From Pseudoalteromonas shioyasakiensis (lineage in GTDB: Bacteria > Pseudomonadota > Gammaproteobacteria > Enterobacterales > Alteromonadaceae): 64,000 nt of DNA. The position numbers were made by a program, and so were the translations under genes. Shown one piece after another: positions 1-8,337 of this stretch. How positions within the stretch are numbered: the first letter of the stretch is position 1; each line of letters begins with the position of its first letter. The notes under the pieces are model-generated. The model saw nothing but the letters and a program-made list of their open reading frames with translations. It was not told the origin of the DNA and did not search any database. Where the stretch lies: the NCBI GenBank assembly GCA_013391845.1, contig CP058414.1, positions 2,652,501 through 2,716,500 of the forward strand, written 5' to 3'.

Positions 1-153
1 AGCACTGTTTAATTGATTAACCGCTATATCTAAAAGTGGCGAGTTATCACGCACGTACGCGCCCGTTAATTTTGCGTCATTTTTTTTTGAGACTGCTTCT
101 AAAAGTGCAAGTCCCATGCGGCCGTTTGCGCCAAATACACCTATGCGGTTCAT
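1..153 (-). CDS. dapB: 4-hydroxy-tetrahydrodipicolinate reductase, N-terminal fragment
   Basis: Only the first 51 codons lie in the window; the gene continues past the left edge. The reading begins MNRIGVFGANGRMG, which is the NAD(P)-binding glycine-rich start typical of DapB, the enzyme that reduces the cyclic dihydrodipicolinate intermediate in lysine and diaminopimelate synthesis. The ATG lies at 151-153 and the frame is open to position 1. It is divergent from the NhaC-family gene at 445. The fragment is short, so another dinucleotide-binding reductase is formally possible, but the GxxGRMG motif is characteristic. Confidence 0.85.
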   Translation of the reverse strand, partial: MNRIGVFGANGRMGLALLEAVSKKNDAKLTGAYVRDNSPLLDIAVNQLNSA

Positions 154-311
154 ATAGTTACCTTATCTATTCTTCTAAGCTGGCTGGATTTTATCGAAAA
201 CTCATGTAATAGTCAGGTTAGCTTATAAAAAATACAGAGCTAATTTTAGATTTATTAATAGAACAACAATAATAACAGATAGTCTTTGCATTTAGCCATC
301 TATACATTTAA

Positions 312-420
312 ACTTCTTCCTTTGCGCCGATTTGGTCTTTGGCTTGCGGGCGCTGTTGCAACAGCATTGTCTTTTGAGAATGCAGGCAACTAAATACAGC
401 TAAAAGAAGTATTTGGCTGT
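312..420 (+). promoter_or_regulatory. Structured leader before the NhaC-family gene (candidate cis-regulatory RNA)
   Basis: Within the 291-base gap between dapB and nhaC the + strand can form a three-way-junction shape. A closing helix pairs ACTTCTT (312-318) with AAGAAGT (404-410). Arm two pairs GCGCC (324-328) with GGCGC (349-353). Arm three pairs GTTGC (355-359) with GCAAC (386-390) and has an inner hairpin at 364-383. Alternative pairings AAATAC (392-397)/GTATTT (409-414) and ACAGC (396-400)/GCTGT (416-420) compete with the closing helix. I do not recognise a known riboswitch consensus. The shape is read by eye and unsupported by covariation. Confidence 0.4.
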
Positions 421-444
421 GTTATTGGTTATCTAACGAGGAAT

Positions 445-1761
445 ATGATGCAGCCATCATTTAATAAAACAAAAGCAAAACTTTCTTTGCTGCCGCTTTT
501 GGTGTTTGTCGGCTTATTTTTAGGCGCTGGCTTATACTTACAGTCTCAAGGTGTCGATTACGCCTTCTATCAATTGCCTGCCCCTGTGGCAATTTTACCT
601 GCCATCATGCTGGCTTTTATCTTAAATAGAAATACCATCAACCACAGTGTTGAAACCTTTATTAAAGGTGCGGGCCATAGCAACATCATCACTATGTGTT
701 TGATTTATCTGCTTGCCGGTGCGTTTTCTGCCGTTGCAGGTGCAACGGGTGGTGTCGATGCCGTTGTTAATGCGGGTTTATCACTCATTCCGCCAGCTTT
801 ATTACTACCTGGATTATTTTTAATCGCTGCGGTTGTGTCGACTGCAATGGGTACTTCAATGGGGACTATCGGTGCTATTGGCCCGATTGCTTATGCAGTC
901 GCCCAAAAAACAGGCATTGATCCATCATTGATGGCAGGCACGATTGTATCGGGTGCAATGTTTGGTGATAACTTATCAATCATTTCTGACACAACTATTG
1001 CTGCAACCCGTACGCAAGGCTGTGAAATGAAAGATAAATTCCGTGAGAACTTAAAAATTGCCTTACCCGCTGCAGCATTAACTATCGGTTTGTTATTCTT
1101 CTTAACGCCTGCAGCTGAAGCTGTAGAAACACAAGATTTCGATATTTTATTAGTGTTACCTTATGCCTTTATCTTAGTACTCGCAGTAATGGGCTTTAAC
1201 GTCTTTGTGGTGCTGTTTAGCGGTATTATCTTCGCTGCACTAATGGGCTTTACTGGCAGCTATGAAGGTGCCAGTTTTGTTAAGGATGTCTATAAAGGTT
1301 TTACTGATATGCAGGAAATTTTCTTGCTATCGATGTTTATTGGTGGCCTTTCAGAGTTTATCCGTATTAATGGTGGACTTGATTATATTGCTAACAAAAT
1401 TCAAGCAATTACGAAAATCATTGCAAAATGGCACCGTAAGGTCGCGGATCAATTAGGTATTGCGGCACTGGTGATGACCAGTAACTTATGTATTGCTAAT
1501 AATACGGTATCAATCATTGTTGCTGGCCCAATTGCTAAAAAATTAGCGGATGATGGCGAAATTACTGGTAAGCGTTCAGCAAGCTTACTTGATATTTTTG
1601 CTTGTGTAACACAAGGCTCACTACCTTATGGCGCACAAGCGTTACTTCTCGGTGCGACTTTCAAAATTAGCCCTTGGCAGGTGTCTACTTCATCTTACTA
1701 TTGCTTTATTCTTGCCTTTACAGCTGTGGCTGTAATTTGCTTACGTCGGAATAAAGCTTAA
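445..1761 (+). CDS. NhaC-family Na+/H+ antiporter-like transporter
   Basis: A 438-residue polytopic inner-membrane protein with about ten to twelve hydrophobic segments. It carries GAMFGDNLSIISDTT near residues 172-186, matching the GDxLSPISDT signature of the NhaC superfamily, and a second half-repeat with SNLCIANNTVSII. Family members exchange Na+ for H+ or move amino acids or organic acids in exchange for cations, so the substrate is not fixed by sequence. Start: ATG-ATG at 445, with AACGAGGA just upstream. A structured leader lies before it and a hairpin follows, so it is probably transcribed alone. Confidence 0.85.
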   Translation: MMQPSFNKTKAKLSLLPLLVFVGLFLGAGLYLQSQGVDYAFYQLPAPVAILPAIMLAFILNRNTINHSVETFIKGAGHSNIITMCLIYLLAGAFSAVAGATGGVDAVVNAGLSLIPPALLLPGLFLIAAVVSTAMGTSMGTIGAIGPIAYAVAQKTGIDPSLMAGTIVSGAMFGDNLSIISDTTIAATRTQGCEMKDKFRENLKIALPAAALTIGLLFFLTPAAEAVETQDFDILLVLPYAFILVLAVMGFNVFVVLFSGIIFAALMGFTGSYEGASFVKDVYKGFTDMQEIFLLSMFIGGLSEFIRINGGLDYIANKIQAITKIIAKWHRKVADQLGIAALVMTSNLCIANNTVSIIVAGPIAKKLADDGEITGKRSASLLDIFACVTQGSLPYGAQALLLGATFKISPWQVSTSSYYCFILAFTAVAVICLRRNKA

Positions 1762-1779
1762 GTTAAATAATTTTTGCCA

Positions 1780-1805
1780 AGATACGCCCAATTTAGGGCG
1801 TATCT
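1780..1805 (+). terminator. Perfect 10-bp hairpin after the NhaC-family gene
   Basis: AGATACGCCC (1780-1789), a six-base loop, and GGGCGTATCT (1796-1805). The stem is strong but is not followed by a T-run; TATAAT at 1808-1813 lies right after it and could be the -10 of the next gene. It is either a terminator with a poor tail or an operator. Confidence 0.5.
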
Positions 1806-1852
1806 GCTATAATCCTCCCTTTGTATCCCCTTTACACCATCAATATTGAGAT

Positions 1853-2635
1853 ATGAACTTGAAAAAGATCCTTTCTGTTGCTGCGCTATGTGCAGTAAGT
1901 ACTTCAGGCTATGCCGCTAATTGGAGCTCTACGCAATTACACGTTAATAACGGTGAACACAAAAATCCGTTTTCATTAACTAAGTCAAATACCACGGTTG
2001 TTTCATTGCAACACGCTTCTGGTTACGACTATGGCGATAACTTCTTTTTTATTGATTACAGCAATGACGACCGTCAGGATGGCTATCAAGATAAAGACTT
2101 TTACGGCGAGTGGTACTCAACATTCAGCTTATCAAAAATCTCTGACAGTGACTTCTCATACGGCGCAATTGCTGATGTAGGTTTAACTGCAGGTTTTAAT
2201 GCTGCAGGCGATTCTAAAGTTCTTAAGTATTTACCAGGTGTAAAACTTAGCTGGCAGGCACCTGGCTTTAGCTTTTTATCTACTTTATTTACCGCTTATA
2301 TCGATGACAGTGAAGGCGTAGCACGCGGTGGTGCCCCCACTGAAACAAATAGCTGGATGATTGATGTTGCATGGGGCTACCCATTCACTATCGGCTCACA
2401 AAAGTTCAACGTAACGGGCCATGTAGAATACATTGCTGAGCGTGAAAACGAATTTGGCGAAGATGTTAAAGCGTGGATTTTAGCGCAGCCAATCATCACG
2501 TGGGATTTAGGTCACGCAATGAGCATGAAAGAAAATACGCTACTGCTAGGCCTTGAGTGGCAATACTGGCACAACAAACTAGGTACAGACACAACTGAAT
2601 CAGTACCACAACTTCACGTTGAGTGGACGTTCTAA
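1853..2635 (+). CDS. Tsx/OmpK-like outer-membrane channel protein
   Basis: A 260-residue exported protein. Residues 1-21 form a signal peptide ending in SGYAA. The remainder is rich in alternating aromatic and polar residues, as in a beta-barrel, and ends in LHVEWTF with the C-terminal Phe recognised by the outer-membrane assembly machinery. Pattern and length fit the nucleoside-specific channel family (Tsx/OmpK, Channel_Tsx), which lets nucleosides through the outer membrane. The nucleoside role is inferred from the family only. It has its own likely -10 (TATAAT at 1808) and a strong terminator after it. A generic outer-membrane protein of the same architecture remains possible. Confidence 0.7.
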   Translation: MNLKKILSVAALCAVSTSGYAANWSSTQLHVNNGEHKNPFSLTKSNTTVVSLQHASGYDYGDNFFFIDYSNDDRQDGYQDKDFYGEWYSTFSLSKISDSDFSYGAIADVGLTAGFNAAGDSKVLKYLPGVKLSWQAPGFSFLSTLFTAYIDDSEGVARGGAPTETNSWMIDVAWGYPFTIGSQKFNVTGHVEYIAERENEFGEDVKAWILAQPIITWDLGHAMSMKENTLLLGLEWQYWHNKLGTDTTESVPQLHVEWTF

Positions 2636-2657
2636 TAAGCTGAAAGCTGAAAAAATT

Positions 2658-2691
2658 AAAGCCTGTAGTCAGCTAGACTACAGGCTTTTTT
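2658..2691. terminator. Bidirectional intrinsic terminator
   Basis: AAAGCCTGTAGTC (2658-2670), a five-base loop, and GACTACAGGCTTTTTT (2676-2691). It sits between the convergent channel gene (+) and the M48 protease gene (-), with T-runs in both directions. Confidence 0.9.
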
Positions 2692-2710
2692 AATTCCTAG
2701 ATAATTTTTA

Positions 2711-3508
2711 TTACAGTTTACACTGTGGGTTTTTGCCTTTTGCTTTAGCAGCTTTTTGGGCTTTTAATGCATCCGACATATGCTTTTGTAGCTCTTTAAT
2801 TCGGTTACCCGGTGCTGGGTGAGTCGACATAAACTCTGGGGTGCCGCTACTGCCTGCTGCACTCATATTTTGCCAAAGCGATACTGATTGCTCTGGGTTA
2901 AACCCTGCTTTTGCCATTAAATCTAGGCCGACAATATCTGCTTCTGATTCATGTGAGCGGCTAAACGGCAGCACTACACCAAATTGGGCACCTAACCCCA
3001 AAGCTTGCATAATTTCGCCTCGATATTGCACATTACCCATATCAAGTGCTGCACCACCAACTTGCAGGCCTGTTTGTAACAGTGCATTTTGTGATACACG
3101 TTCATTAGAGTGCTCAGCAATAACGTGTGCTACTTCGTGACCTAGTACTGTTGCAAGTTGGTCTTGGTTTACAGCAACTTTTAATAAACCTGTATGAACG
3201 CCAATATAACCACCAGGTAATGCAAATGCATTCGCTGAATTTTCTTCAAACACAACGACTTCCCAAGACTGCTTTGCATACTCGTTAGGTAAAACTGCAA
3301 TAACATCATCAGCAATACACTTCACATAAGCATTGACACTTGGATCAGTATTAACAGGTTGCGTTTTTTTCATTTCAGCAAAACTTGCTTGACCCATTTG
3401 ACTCATCTGTTGGTCTGAATATAGCGCGATTTGCGTGCGCCCTGTTGGAGAGGTTTTACAGCCAGCTAAAACAGCGGTGGCTAACACTGCCATGATTAAC
3501 TTTTTCAT
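2711..3508 (-). CDS. M48 family metalloprotease lipoprotein (LoiP/YggG-like)
   Basis: 265 residues. The N-terminus has a lipoprotein signal with the lipobox LAGC at residues 14-17, so the mature protein is probably anchored in the outer membrane. The zinc-protease motif HEVAHVIAEH (HExxH) lies near residue 125, and a downstream Glu (ESEAD) supplies the third zinc ligand expected for M48 gluzincins. Length fits E. coli LoiP (YggG), a periplasmic quality-control protease. It stands alone, convergent with the channel gene. The exact orthologue (LoiP versus another short M48 lipoprotein) is uncertain. Confidence 0.88.
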   Translation of the reverse strand: MKKLIMAVLATAVLAGCKTSPTGRTQIALYSDQQMSQMGQASFAEMKKTQPVNTDPSVNAYVKCIADDVIAVLPNEYAKQSWEVVVFEENSANAFALPGGYIGVHTGLLKVAVNQDQLATVLGHEVAHVIAEHSNERVSQNALLQTGLQVGGAALDMGNVQYRGEIMQALGLGAQFGVVLPFSRSHESEADIVGLDLMAKAGFNPEQSVSLWQNMSAAGSSGTPEFMSTHPAPGNRIKELQKHMSDALKAQKAAKAKGKNPQCKL

Positions 3509-3700
3509 ACTAGTCCTTCAAATACTTAGTGTAATTTTGATCAATATAGCAAAGCATTGCTTAATTTTATATGAAAATGAACAATCACCCACTCAGTTGT
3601 TATTATTTAGTTAATTCTTTTACTTAGCAGGCAAACTAAGTTCACCACAGTGATTCACACTGCTACAATAGTGACCTAATGTTTGATGAATGAGTAAACA

Positions 3701-4891
3701 ATGCCTTCCCCTGAGACTTTAAATAAACGCATTTTATTGCCTTTACTGGCAAGTATTGTCGCGATTACGCCTTTGGCAATTGATTTATATTTACCGGCAA
3801 TGTTGGTAATTGCTAACGACCTACAAACAACCATGCCAAATGTGCAAATATCACTCAGTATTTATTTAGCGGGTTATGCCCTTGGTATGCTTTTTTTTGG
3901 CCCGATAGCCGATGAACTTGGCAGGCGATTACTCGCTAAGGTTGGCTTAGCACTATTTGGTATAAGCTCATTAGCACTGGCGTTTTGTTCTAATATCGAA
4001 TTATTTTTATCTCTCAGGGCGGTACAAGCATTCACTGGCGCCGCTGCAACGGTCGTTGTGCCGGGTATTATTCGCCACATTTATCGAGAAAACACCGCCA
4101 AGGGTATGTCTTACGTATCAATGATCATGATGGTTGCCCCGCTCATTGCTCCTACTCTTGGCTCATTGATCATGGGTATTTCAACCTGGCAGGTCATTTT
4201 TATTACCTTAGCTGTCTATAGCTTTGCAATTTTAGCTTTAGTGCAAATTCATTTAATCGATATTCCAATCTTTAAGAGTCAGCAACGTGGCTTGGCACTG
4301 TTCTTTAATAGTTATAAAACGGTATTTTCCCGTCGTAGCGCCCTTGCCGATATTGCCAGCTCAATGTTTGCCTCATTTGCATTCTTTTGCTTTTTAACAT
4401 CGGTACCTTATGTATATCTCGATTTTTTTAAAGTAGATGAGCAATTGTTCGGGGTGTTATTCGCCTTTAACGTGTTGGCTTTAATGTTCGGTAACTTTAT
4501 GAATACACGTTTAGTGCCGCGCTTGGGTTCTCGTAAGCTTTTATTTATTGGCCTTGCCATTGGCTTCGTTTCTGGTGGGGCATTACTGTTATTCAGTGTG
4601 ATGCATTTATCATTGTATTTTATCGTTGCAAGCATCGCACCACTGATGATGAGCCTAGGTATTGTAGCGAGTAATGCAGACTCATTGATACTAATGCAGT
4701 TTGAGGAAAAGTCAGGTACTGCAACAGCCGTTATTGGTACATTAAGATTCGGCAGTGGCGCTTTAGTTGGCCCTATCCTTGCCTTTGTTCACCCTCAAAG
4801 TGCCATTCCATTTTCTGCGATGATGTTCAGCGCACTGATACTTATCTTACTAGTGCAGCTTTGGCATCGAAAACGATACCAATCGACTTAA
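3701..4891 (+). CDS. Bcr/CflA family multidrug efflux MFS transporter
   Basis: 396 residues with about twelve membrane segments. The first segment reads LLASIVAITPLAIDLYLPAM, the typical opening of drug:H+ antiporter-1 pumps of the Bcr/CflA group, followed by the loop motif GPIADELGRR (residues about 66-75), the MFS motif A. Such pumps export drugs such as bicyclomycin or chloramphenicol in exchange for protons; the substrate here is unknown. The ATG at 3701 gives the expected N-terminus, though the Shine-Dalgarno sequence is weak. Monocistronic, followed by a terminator shared with grpE. Confidence 0.88.
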   Translation: MPSPETLNKRILLPLLASIVAITPLAIDLYLPAMLVIANDLQTTMPNVQISLSIYLAGYALGMLFFGPIADELGRRLLAKVGLALFGISSLALAFCSNIELFLSLRAVQAFTGAAATVVVPGIIRHIYRENTAKGMSYVSMIMMVAPLIAPTLGSLIMGISTWQVIFITLAVYSFAILALVQIHLIDIPIFKSQQRGLALFFNSYKTVFSRRSALADIASSMFASFAFFCFLTSVPYVYLDFFKVDEQLFGVLFAFNVLALMFGNFMNTRLVPRLGSRKLLFIGLAIGFVSGGALLLFSVMHLSLYFIVASIAPLMMSLGIVASNADSLILMQFEEKSGTATAVIGTLRFGSGALVGPILAFVHPQSAIPFSAMMFSALILILLVQLWHRKRYQST

Positions 4892-4949
4892 ATATTTAAC
4901 CATCCTAGCGAGCTAAATGGTCGGTAACTTAACACGATTGCTATCAAAA

Positions 4950-4979
4950 AAAATGCCTGTAATTAACAGGCATTTTTTT
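4950..4979. terminator. Bidirectional intrinsic terminator
   Basis: AATGCCTG (4952-4959) pairs with CAGGCATT (4967-4974), flanked by A8 and T7 runs, between the convergent efflux gene and grpE. Confidence 0.9.
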
Positions 4980-4994
4980 ATATCTCTTTAAAGC

Positions 4995-5603
4995 TTATTC
5001 AGCTTCTTTCGATACCATAACCATTGCTGGACGTAATAAACGGCCATTTAATGTATAACCTTTCTGCATTACTGCAAGAACAGTATTGGGTGCTACATCA
5101 TTGCTTGGCTGAATTGACATTGCTTGATGGAATTCAGGATTAAATTGCTCACCTTGAGGGTTAACAATTTCAACACCGAATTTTGATACTGCATCATTAA
5201 AGCTTTTAACTGTCATCTCAATACCTTCAAGGACAGGCTTAAGCTGCTCATTTTCTTTATCAGAAAACTCAATAGCACGCTCTAGGTTATCGATAACTGG
5301 TAGTAATTCGTTAGCAAACTTTTCAAGTGCAAACTTATGCGCTTTTTCTACATCTTGAGCGGCACGACGACGCATGTTCTCAACATCTGCTGCAGCACGA
5401 ACAACACTGTCTTTTTGGTCGTTAATCGTTTGTTTAGCTGCCTCTAGTTCGCTGTGTAGTAATGCAATTTCAGCTTCAGGGCTCATTTCTTCGCCATCAA
5501 CTTGCTCAGCTGCTTTTTCTGCAGCTTCTACTTCAGCTTGCATTTGCTCAAATTCTTCGTTTAGTTCAACTTCTTGCTCTGGTGATTTTGTCTGCTCAGA
5601 CAT
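4995..5603 (-). CDS. grpE: GrpE, nucleotide-exchange factor of DnaK
   Basis: 202 residues, close to the family length. The N-terminal half is acidic and predicted coiled coil (residues 1-100). The C-terminal half contains the family signature around [12 protein letters not shown] and PEFHQAMS...[21 protein letters not shown]. GrpE releases ADP from DnaK in the cytosolic Hsp70 cycle. TTGGAG precedes the ATG by about ten bases. A consensus sigma-32 promoter sits immediately upstream, overlapping the end of the hrcA-like gene. dnaK and dnaJ are not in this window. Confidence 0.97.
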   Translation of the reverse strand: MSEQTKSPEQEVELNEEFEQMQAEVEAAEKAAEQVDGEEMSPEAEIALLHSELEAAKQTINDQKDSVVRAAADVENMRRRAAQDVEKAHKFALEKFANELLPVIDNLERAIEFSDKENEQLKPVLEGIEMTVKSFNDAVSKFGVEIVNPQGEQFNPEFHQAMSIQPSNDVAPNTVLAVMQKGYTLNGRLLRPAMVMVSKEAE

Positions 5604-5640
5604 AGCTTACATGCTCCAATTCTTTACAACTGCGGTAATT

Positions 5641-5666
5641 ATGGGGATTGAATTAAAAGATTCAAG
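5641..5666 (-). promoter_or_regulatory. Sigma-32 (RpoH) promoter of grpE
   Basis: Read on the minus strand: -35 CTTGAA (5666-5661), a 14-base spacer, and -10 CCCCAT (5646-5641). This matches the heat-shock sigma consensus exactly. The -35 overlaps the TGA stop of the upstream hrcA-like gene, so grpE can be heat-induced independently of it. Confidence 0.9.
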
Positions 5667-6606
5667 AGGCTGATGAGCCGATTAACTTAAATTCTTGGAT
5701 GATTGCTTCTATTTGCGCTGATTTTGGACAAATTACACAAAATCGACTCTGGTATTCATGGTTATTAAAATATGGAACGCTGATCACCATCAGCTCATTA
5801 CAATCCGTAAATGGTAATTGTTCTGTATTTAAAACCGATAAACCATTTTTAAATGCGAGTTTATCTTCAACAAAATTTAAAAATGATACACCTATATTTA
5901 AACTGGTCTGGCAATCAACTTGGCGGTAAAGGTAGTTTTCACCCACTACAATGCTATTGTCTGAACCAAGCTTTTGACTTAATTGCCGAGTCCATTGTGT
6001 CAGTGAGTCATGGCAATTATGTGGTGCAGTGCCTGCCATTGCCTGCATACGATATAAACCTTCCATTAAGGTTTGCTGGCTAAATACAGTATTGAGCCAA
6101 GTGGCAAACTGATAGCGAACGGCATCAGATGAGTCTTCAGGTTTGGTAATACAAATATTATGGCTCTGCCCTGCTCTATCGATTAATAAAATAAGCCAAT
6201 TACTACCATCAAAATCTAGCACCTCTACTCGGAAAACCAGCTGTGAGCTGACTTGAGGTAATCCCACACAGCAACACACTTTATAGCGTTGACTTAAACC
6301 ATGGGCAAGCTCAACTAATTGTGCTTGTTCAGGCTGCCAATATGTTGCGATTTCAGGCAGAGCAAAAAACTCTGTGAGCCAATAATCAAACCCAGCATTG
6401 GTAGGCACACGGCCTGCTGAAGTATGGGGCGAATATAATAAGCCCACTTTTTCAAGCCGTGCCATTGCATTACGCACTGTTGCTGAACATACTGCCATAC
6501 CTTTTTGTTTGGCAATACGAGTTGAGGCAACAGGCTGACCTTCTCCATTACAGTAAAGGCTCATTACAGCTGAAAAAATTTGTTGGTCACGCGGATTTAA
6601 TTTCAT
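5662..6606 (-). CDS. HrcA-like heat-shock repressor
   Basis: 314 residues. The first 75 form a winged helix with the HrcA pattern: NPRDQQIFSAVMSLY, SATVRNAMARLEKVGLLYSPHTSAGRVPT. The rest is a weaker match to the HrcA GAF-like and dimerisation regions and is slightly shorter than typical (about 340). HrcA represses chaperone operons by binding the CIRCE inverted repeat, often with GroEL as corepressor. It lies upstream of grpE on the same strand with a 58-base gap. I found no CIRCE (TTAGCACTC/GAGTGCTAA) at either gene. A weak heat-shock-like CTTGAA (6664-6659) lies upstream. Family assignment is good; target genes are unknown. Confidence 0.78.
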   Translation of the reverse strand: MKLNPRDQQIFSAVMSLYCNGEGQPVASTRIAKQKGMAVCSATVRNAMARLEKVGLLYSPHTSAGRVPTNAGFDYWLTEFFALPEIATYWQPEQAQLVELAHGLSQRYKVCCCVGLPQVSSQLVFRVEVLDFDGSNWLILLIDRAGQSHNICITKPEDSSDAVRYQFATWLNTVFSQQTLMEGLYRMQAMAGTAPHNCHDSLTQWTRQLSQKLGSDNSIVVGENYLYRQVDCQTSLNIGVSFLNFVEDKLAFKNGLSVLNTEQLPFTDCNELMVISVPYFNNHEYQSRFCVICPKSAQIEAIIQEFKLIGSSAS

Positions 6607-6726
6607 AATTTATTCATTTAGCTTCTTGCCAGTGGATATTTGGGCGCATCAAGTTTATTTCAAGTTATTTTCAAAGCATTAATTTTTAATGTAATCTAGC
6701 GATATGAAAGTTTAAGTGCAAATAAC

Positions 6727-7611
6727 ATGGATTCACCGTTTAAAACCATAGGTCTAATTGGCAAACCTAATCACAGTGCCGCGGCTGCCACACTTGGTCG
6801 CTTGCACACATTCTTGCGTGCGTTAGGATTTGAAGTACTAGTAGAACAACGCACTGGCCGCCAGCTTGAAGACGTACCTGCTGAAAACCTAGTTAAATTG
6901 GTAGATTTAGGTGAACGTGCAGACTTAGCCATAGTAGTGGGCGGCGATGGCAATATGCTTGGTGCAGCAAGAGTTTTAGCACGTTTTGATGTAGCCGTAA
7001 TAGGTGTAAACCGTGGCAATTTAGGCTTTTTAACCGATTTAAACCCTGAAGGTTTCGAAGCCAGCCTTGAACAAGTGCTAAGTGGCCAATTCCTCGAAGA
7101 AAAGCGCTTTTTGCTTGAAGTTGAAGTATATCGTCATGCTGAACTAAAAAGTGCGAATTTGGCGGTTAATGAAGCTGTATTACACGCCGATAAAGTCGCT
7201 CATATGATTGAGTTTGAGGCCTTTATAAACAACGATTTTGTGTTCTCACAGCGCTCTGATGGATTAATTGTATCAACGCCAACGGGTTCAACAGCTTATT
7301 CACTTTCTGGTGGCGGTCCTATTTTAACTCCAGAGCTGAACGCAATTTCACTCGTTCCGATGTTCCCGCACACTCTATCAAGCCGTCCCCTTGTGGTTGA
7401 TGCGGATAATGAAGTGCGCTTAAAACTTAGTCTTGAAAATACCGATAGCTTACAAGTCAGCTGCGACAGTCATGTAGTCTTAGCTGTGTTACCTGGTGAT
7501 GAAGTGGTGATAAAAAAAGCAGATAAAAGACTGCGTTTAATACATCCAAAAGAGTACTCTTACTACAACGTACTGAGAAAAAAGTTAAACTGGGGAAGCC
7601 GCTTATTTTAA
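6727..7611 (+). CDS. nadK: NAD kinase
   Basis: 294 residues, the E. coli length. The [11 protein letters not shown] motif (residues about 78-88) is the NAD-kinase diphosphate-binding loop, followed by [10 protein letters not shown], and the glycine-rich [16 protein letters not shown] lies near residue 180. It phosphorylates NAD to NADP in the cytosol. Divergent from the hrcA-like gene; the grpE | nadK-recN order matches E. coli with the regulator inserted. The stop codon is inside the terminator stem. Confidence 0.97.
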   Translation: MDSPFKTIGLIGKPNHSAAAATLGRLHTFLRALGFEVLVEQRTGRQLEDVPAENLVKLVDLGERADLAIVVGGDGNMLGAARVLARFDVAVIGVNRGNLGFLTDLNPEGFEASLEQVLSGQFLEEKRFLLEVEVYRHAELKSANLAVNEAVLHADKVAHMIEFEAFINNDFVFSQRSDGLIVSTPTGSTAYSLSGGGPILTPELNAISLVPMFPHTLSSRPLVVDADNEVRLKLSLENTDSLQVSCDSHVVLAVLPGDEVVIKKADKRLRLIHPKEYSYYNVLRKKLNWGSRLF

Positions 7612-7622
7612 GCGGCTTTTTT
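7596..7622 (+). terminator. Intrinsic terminator of nadK
   Basis: AAGCCGCTTA (7596-7605), a three-base loop, TAAGCGGCTT (7609-7618) and a T-run. The nadK TAA (7609-7611) begins the 3' arm. Confidence 0.88.
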
Positions 7623-7705
7623 ATCTTAAATGATTGCCAAGGCGCAGTGATTAGCGCAAAATAATCAAACTTAATGCTGTATTTTTTTAAGGATTATAAG
7701 GCAAA

Positions 7706-8269
7706 ATGAGCTATATCGTTTTTCTTGCTCTATTATTACTGATCACCTTACTAGGTTGCTACTGGATGGTTGAGAGCAACCGTCGTAAAGCTATTGAAGC
7801 AGAAAAAAAACACTTTAATCAGCGAGTAAAAAAAATCAACAATGATTTTAAGGATAAATTAATTGATTTTAGCGAAAGTAAGATAATTCGTCCGAAGAAT
7901 ATTCAACGCTTAAGTATGATCACCAGCAATTATTTTGTTGTTCAAGCTCATAATGAAGAAAACCTGACCTACCTTGAGTACATTAGCGATTTACTGCTCA
8001 ACACTATCATTATGGAAGCCAGCAAAGCACAAAGCCCTGAGCAGATTGATCAGCTTGCAGACAGACTACAATATTTTATGGCTGAATTACCTTACAATGG
8101 CATTGAATATAACAAATCGTTTTACCAAGAAGCCCTACCATCACTGATTGAAGTAATTAAATATCAGCCTCCAGTAGATTTACAAGACGATCAGCTGCCA
8201 GCCCAGAGCACACAAGCGCCAGATGATTCCACAGCACAAAATCAACTGTCAGAATTAAGCAAAGCTTAA
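7706..8269 (+). CDS. Uncharacterised single-pass membrane protein
   Basis: 187 residues, family not recognised. Residues 3-22 are a hydrophobic anchor (IVFLALLLLITLLGCYWMV), followed by a basic, predicted helical segment, an alpha-helical middle (residues 60-150) and an acidic, Gln/Ser-rich tail. Topology is probably N-out with the bulk in the cytoplasm. AAGGATTATAAGGC supplies the ribosome site. It lies alone between nadK and recN, each 70-95 bases away on the same strand, so it could be cotranscribed with recN. No function can be given. Confidence 0.75.
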   Translation: MSYIVFLALLLLITLLGCYWMVESNRRKAIEAEKKHFNQRVKKINNDFKDKLIDFSESKIIRPKNIQRLSMITSNYFVVQAHNEENLTYLEYISDLLLNTIIMEASKAQSPEQIDQLADRLQYFMAELPYNGIEYNKSFYQEALPSLIEVIKYQPPVDLQDDQLPAQSTQAPDDSTAQNQLSELSKA

Positions 8270-8337
8270 AAATTTAATTTGCAAAACCCGAAAACACTGT
8301 ATAAATTAACAGTTAATTAGCTGGATGGATAAACAGT

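Noticed and set aside
312..410. Known lysine, TPP or SAM riboswitch upstream of nhaC
   Set aside because: The leader is too short for the lysine element and lacks the conserved sequence blocks I know for these classes; it is kept only as an unassigned structured leader.
5604..6726. CIRCE operator for the HrcA-like protein
   Set aside because: I looked on both strands between grpE, the hrcA-like gene and nadK and saw no TTAGCACTC/GAGTGCTAA pair.
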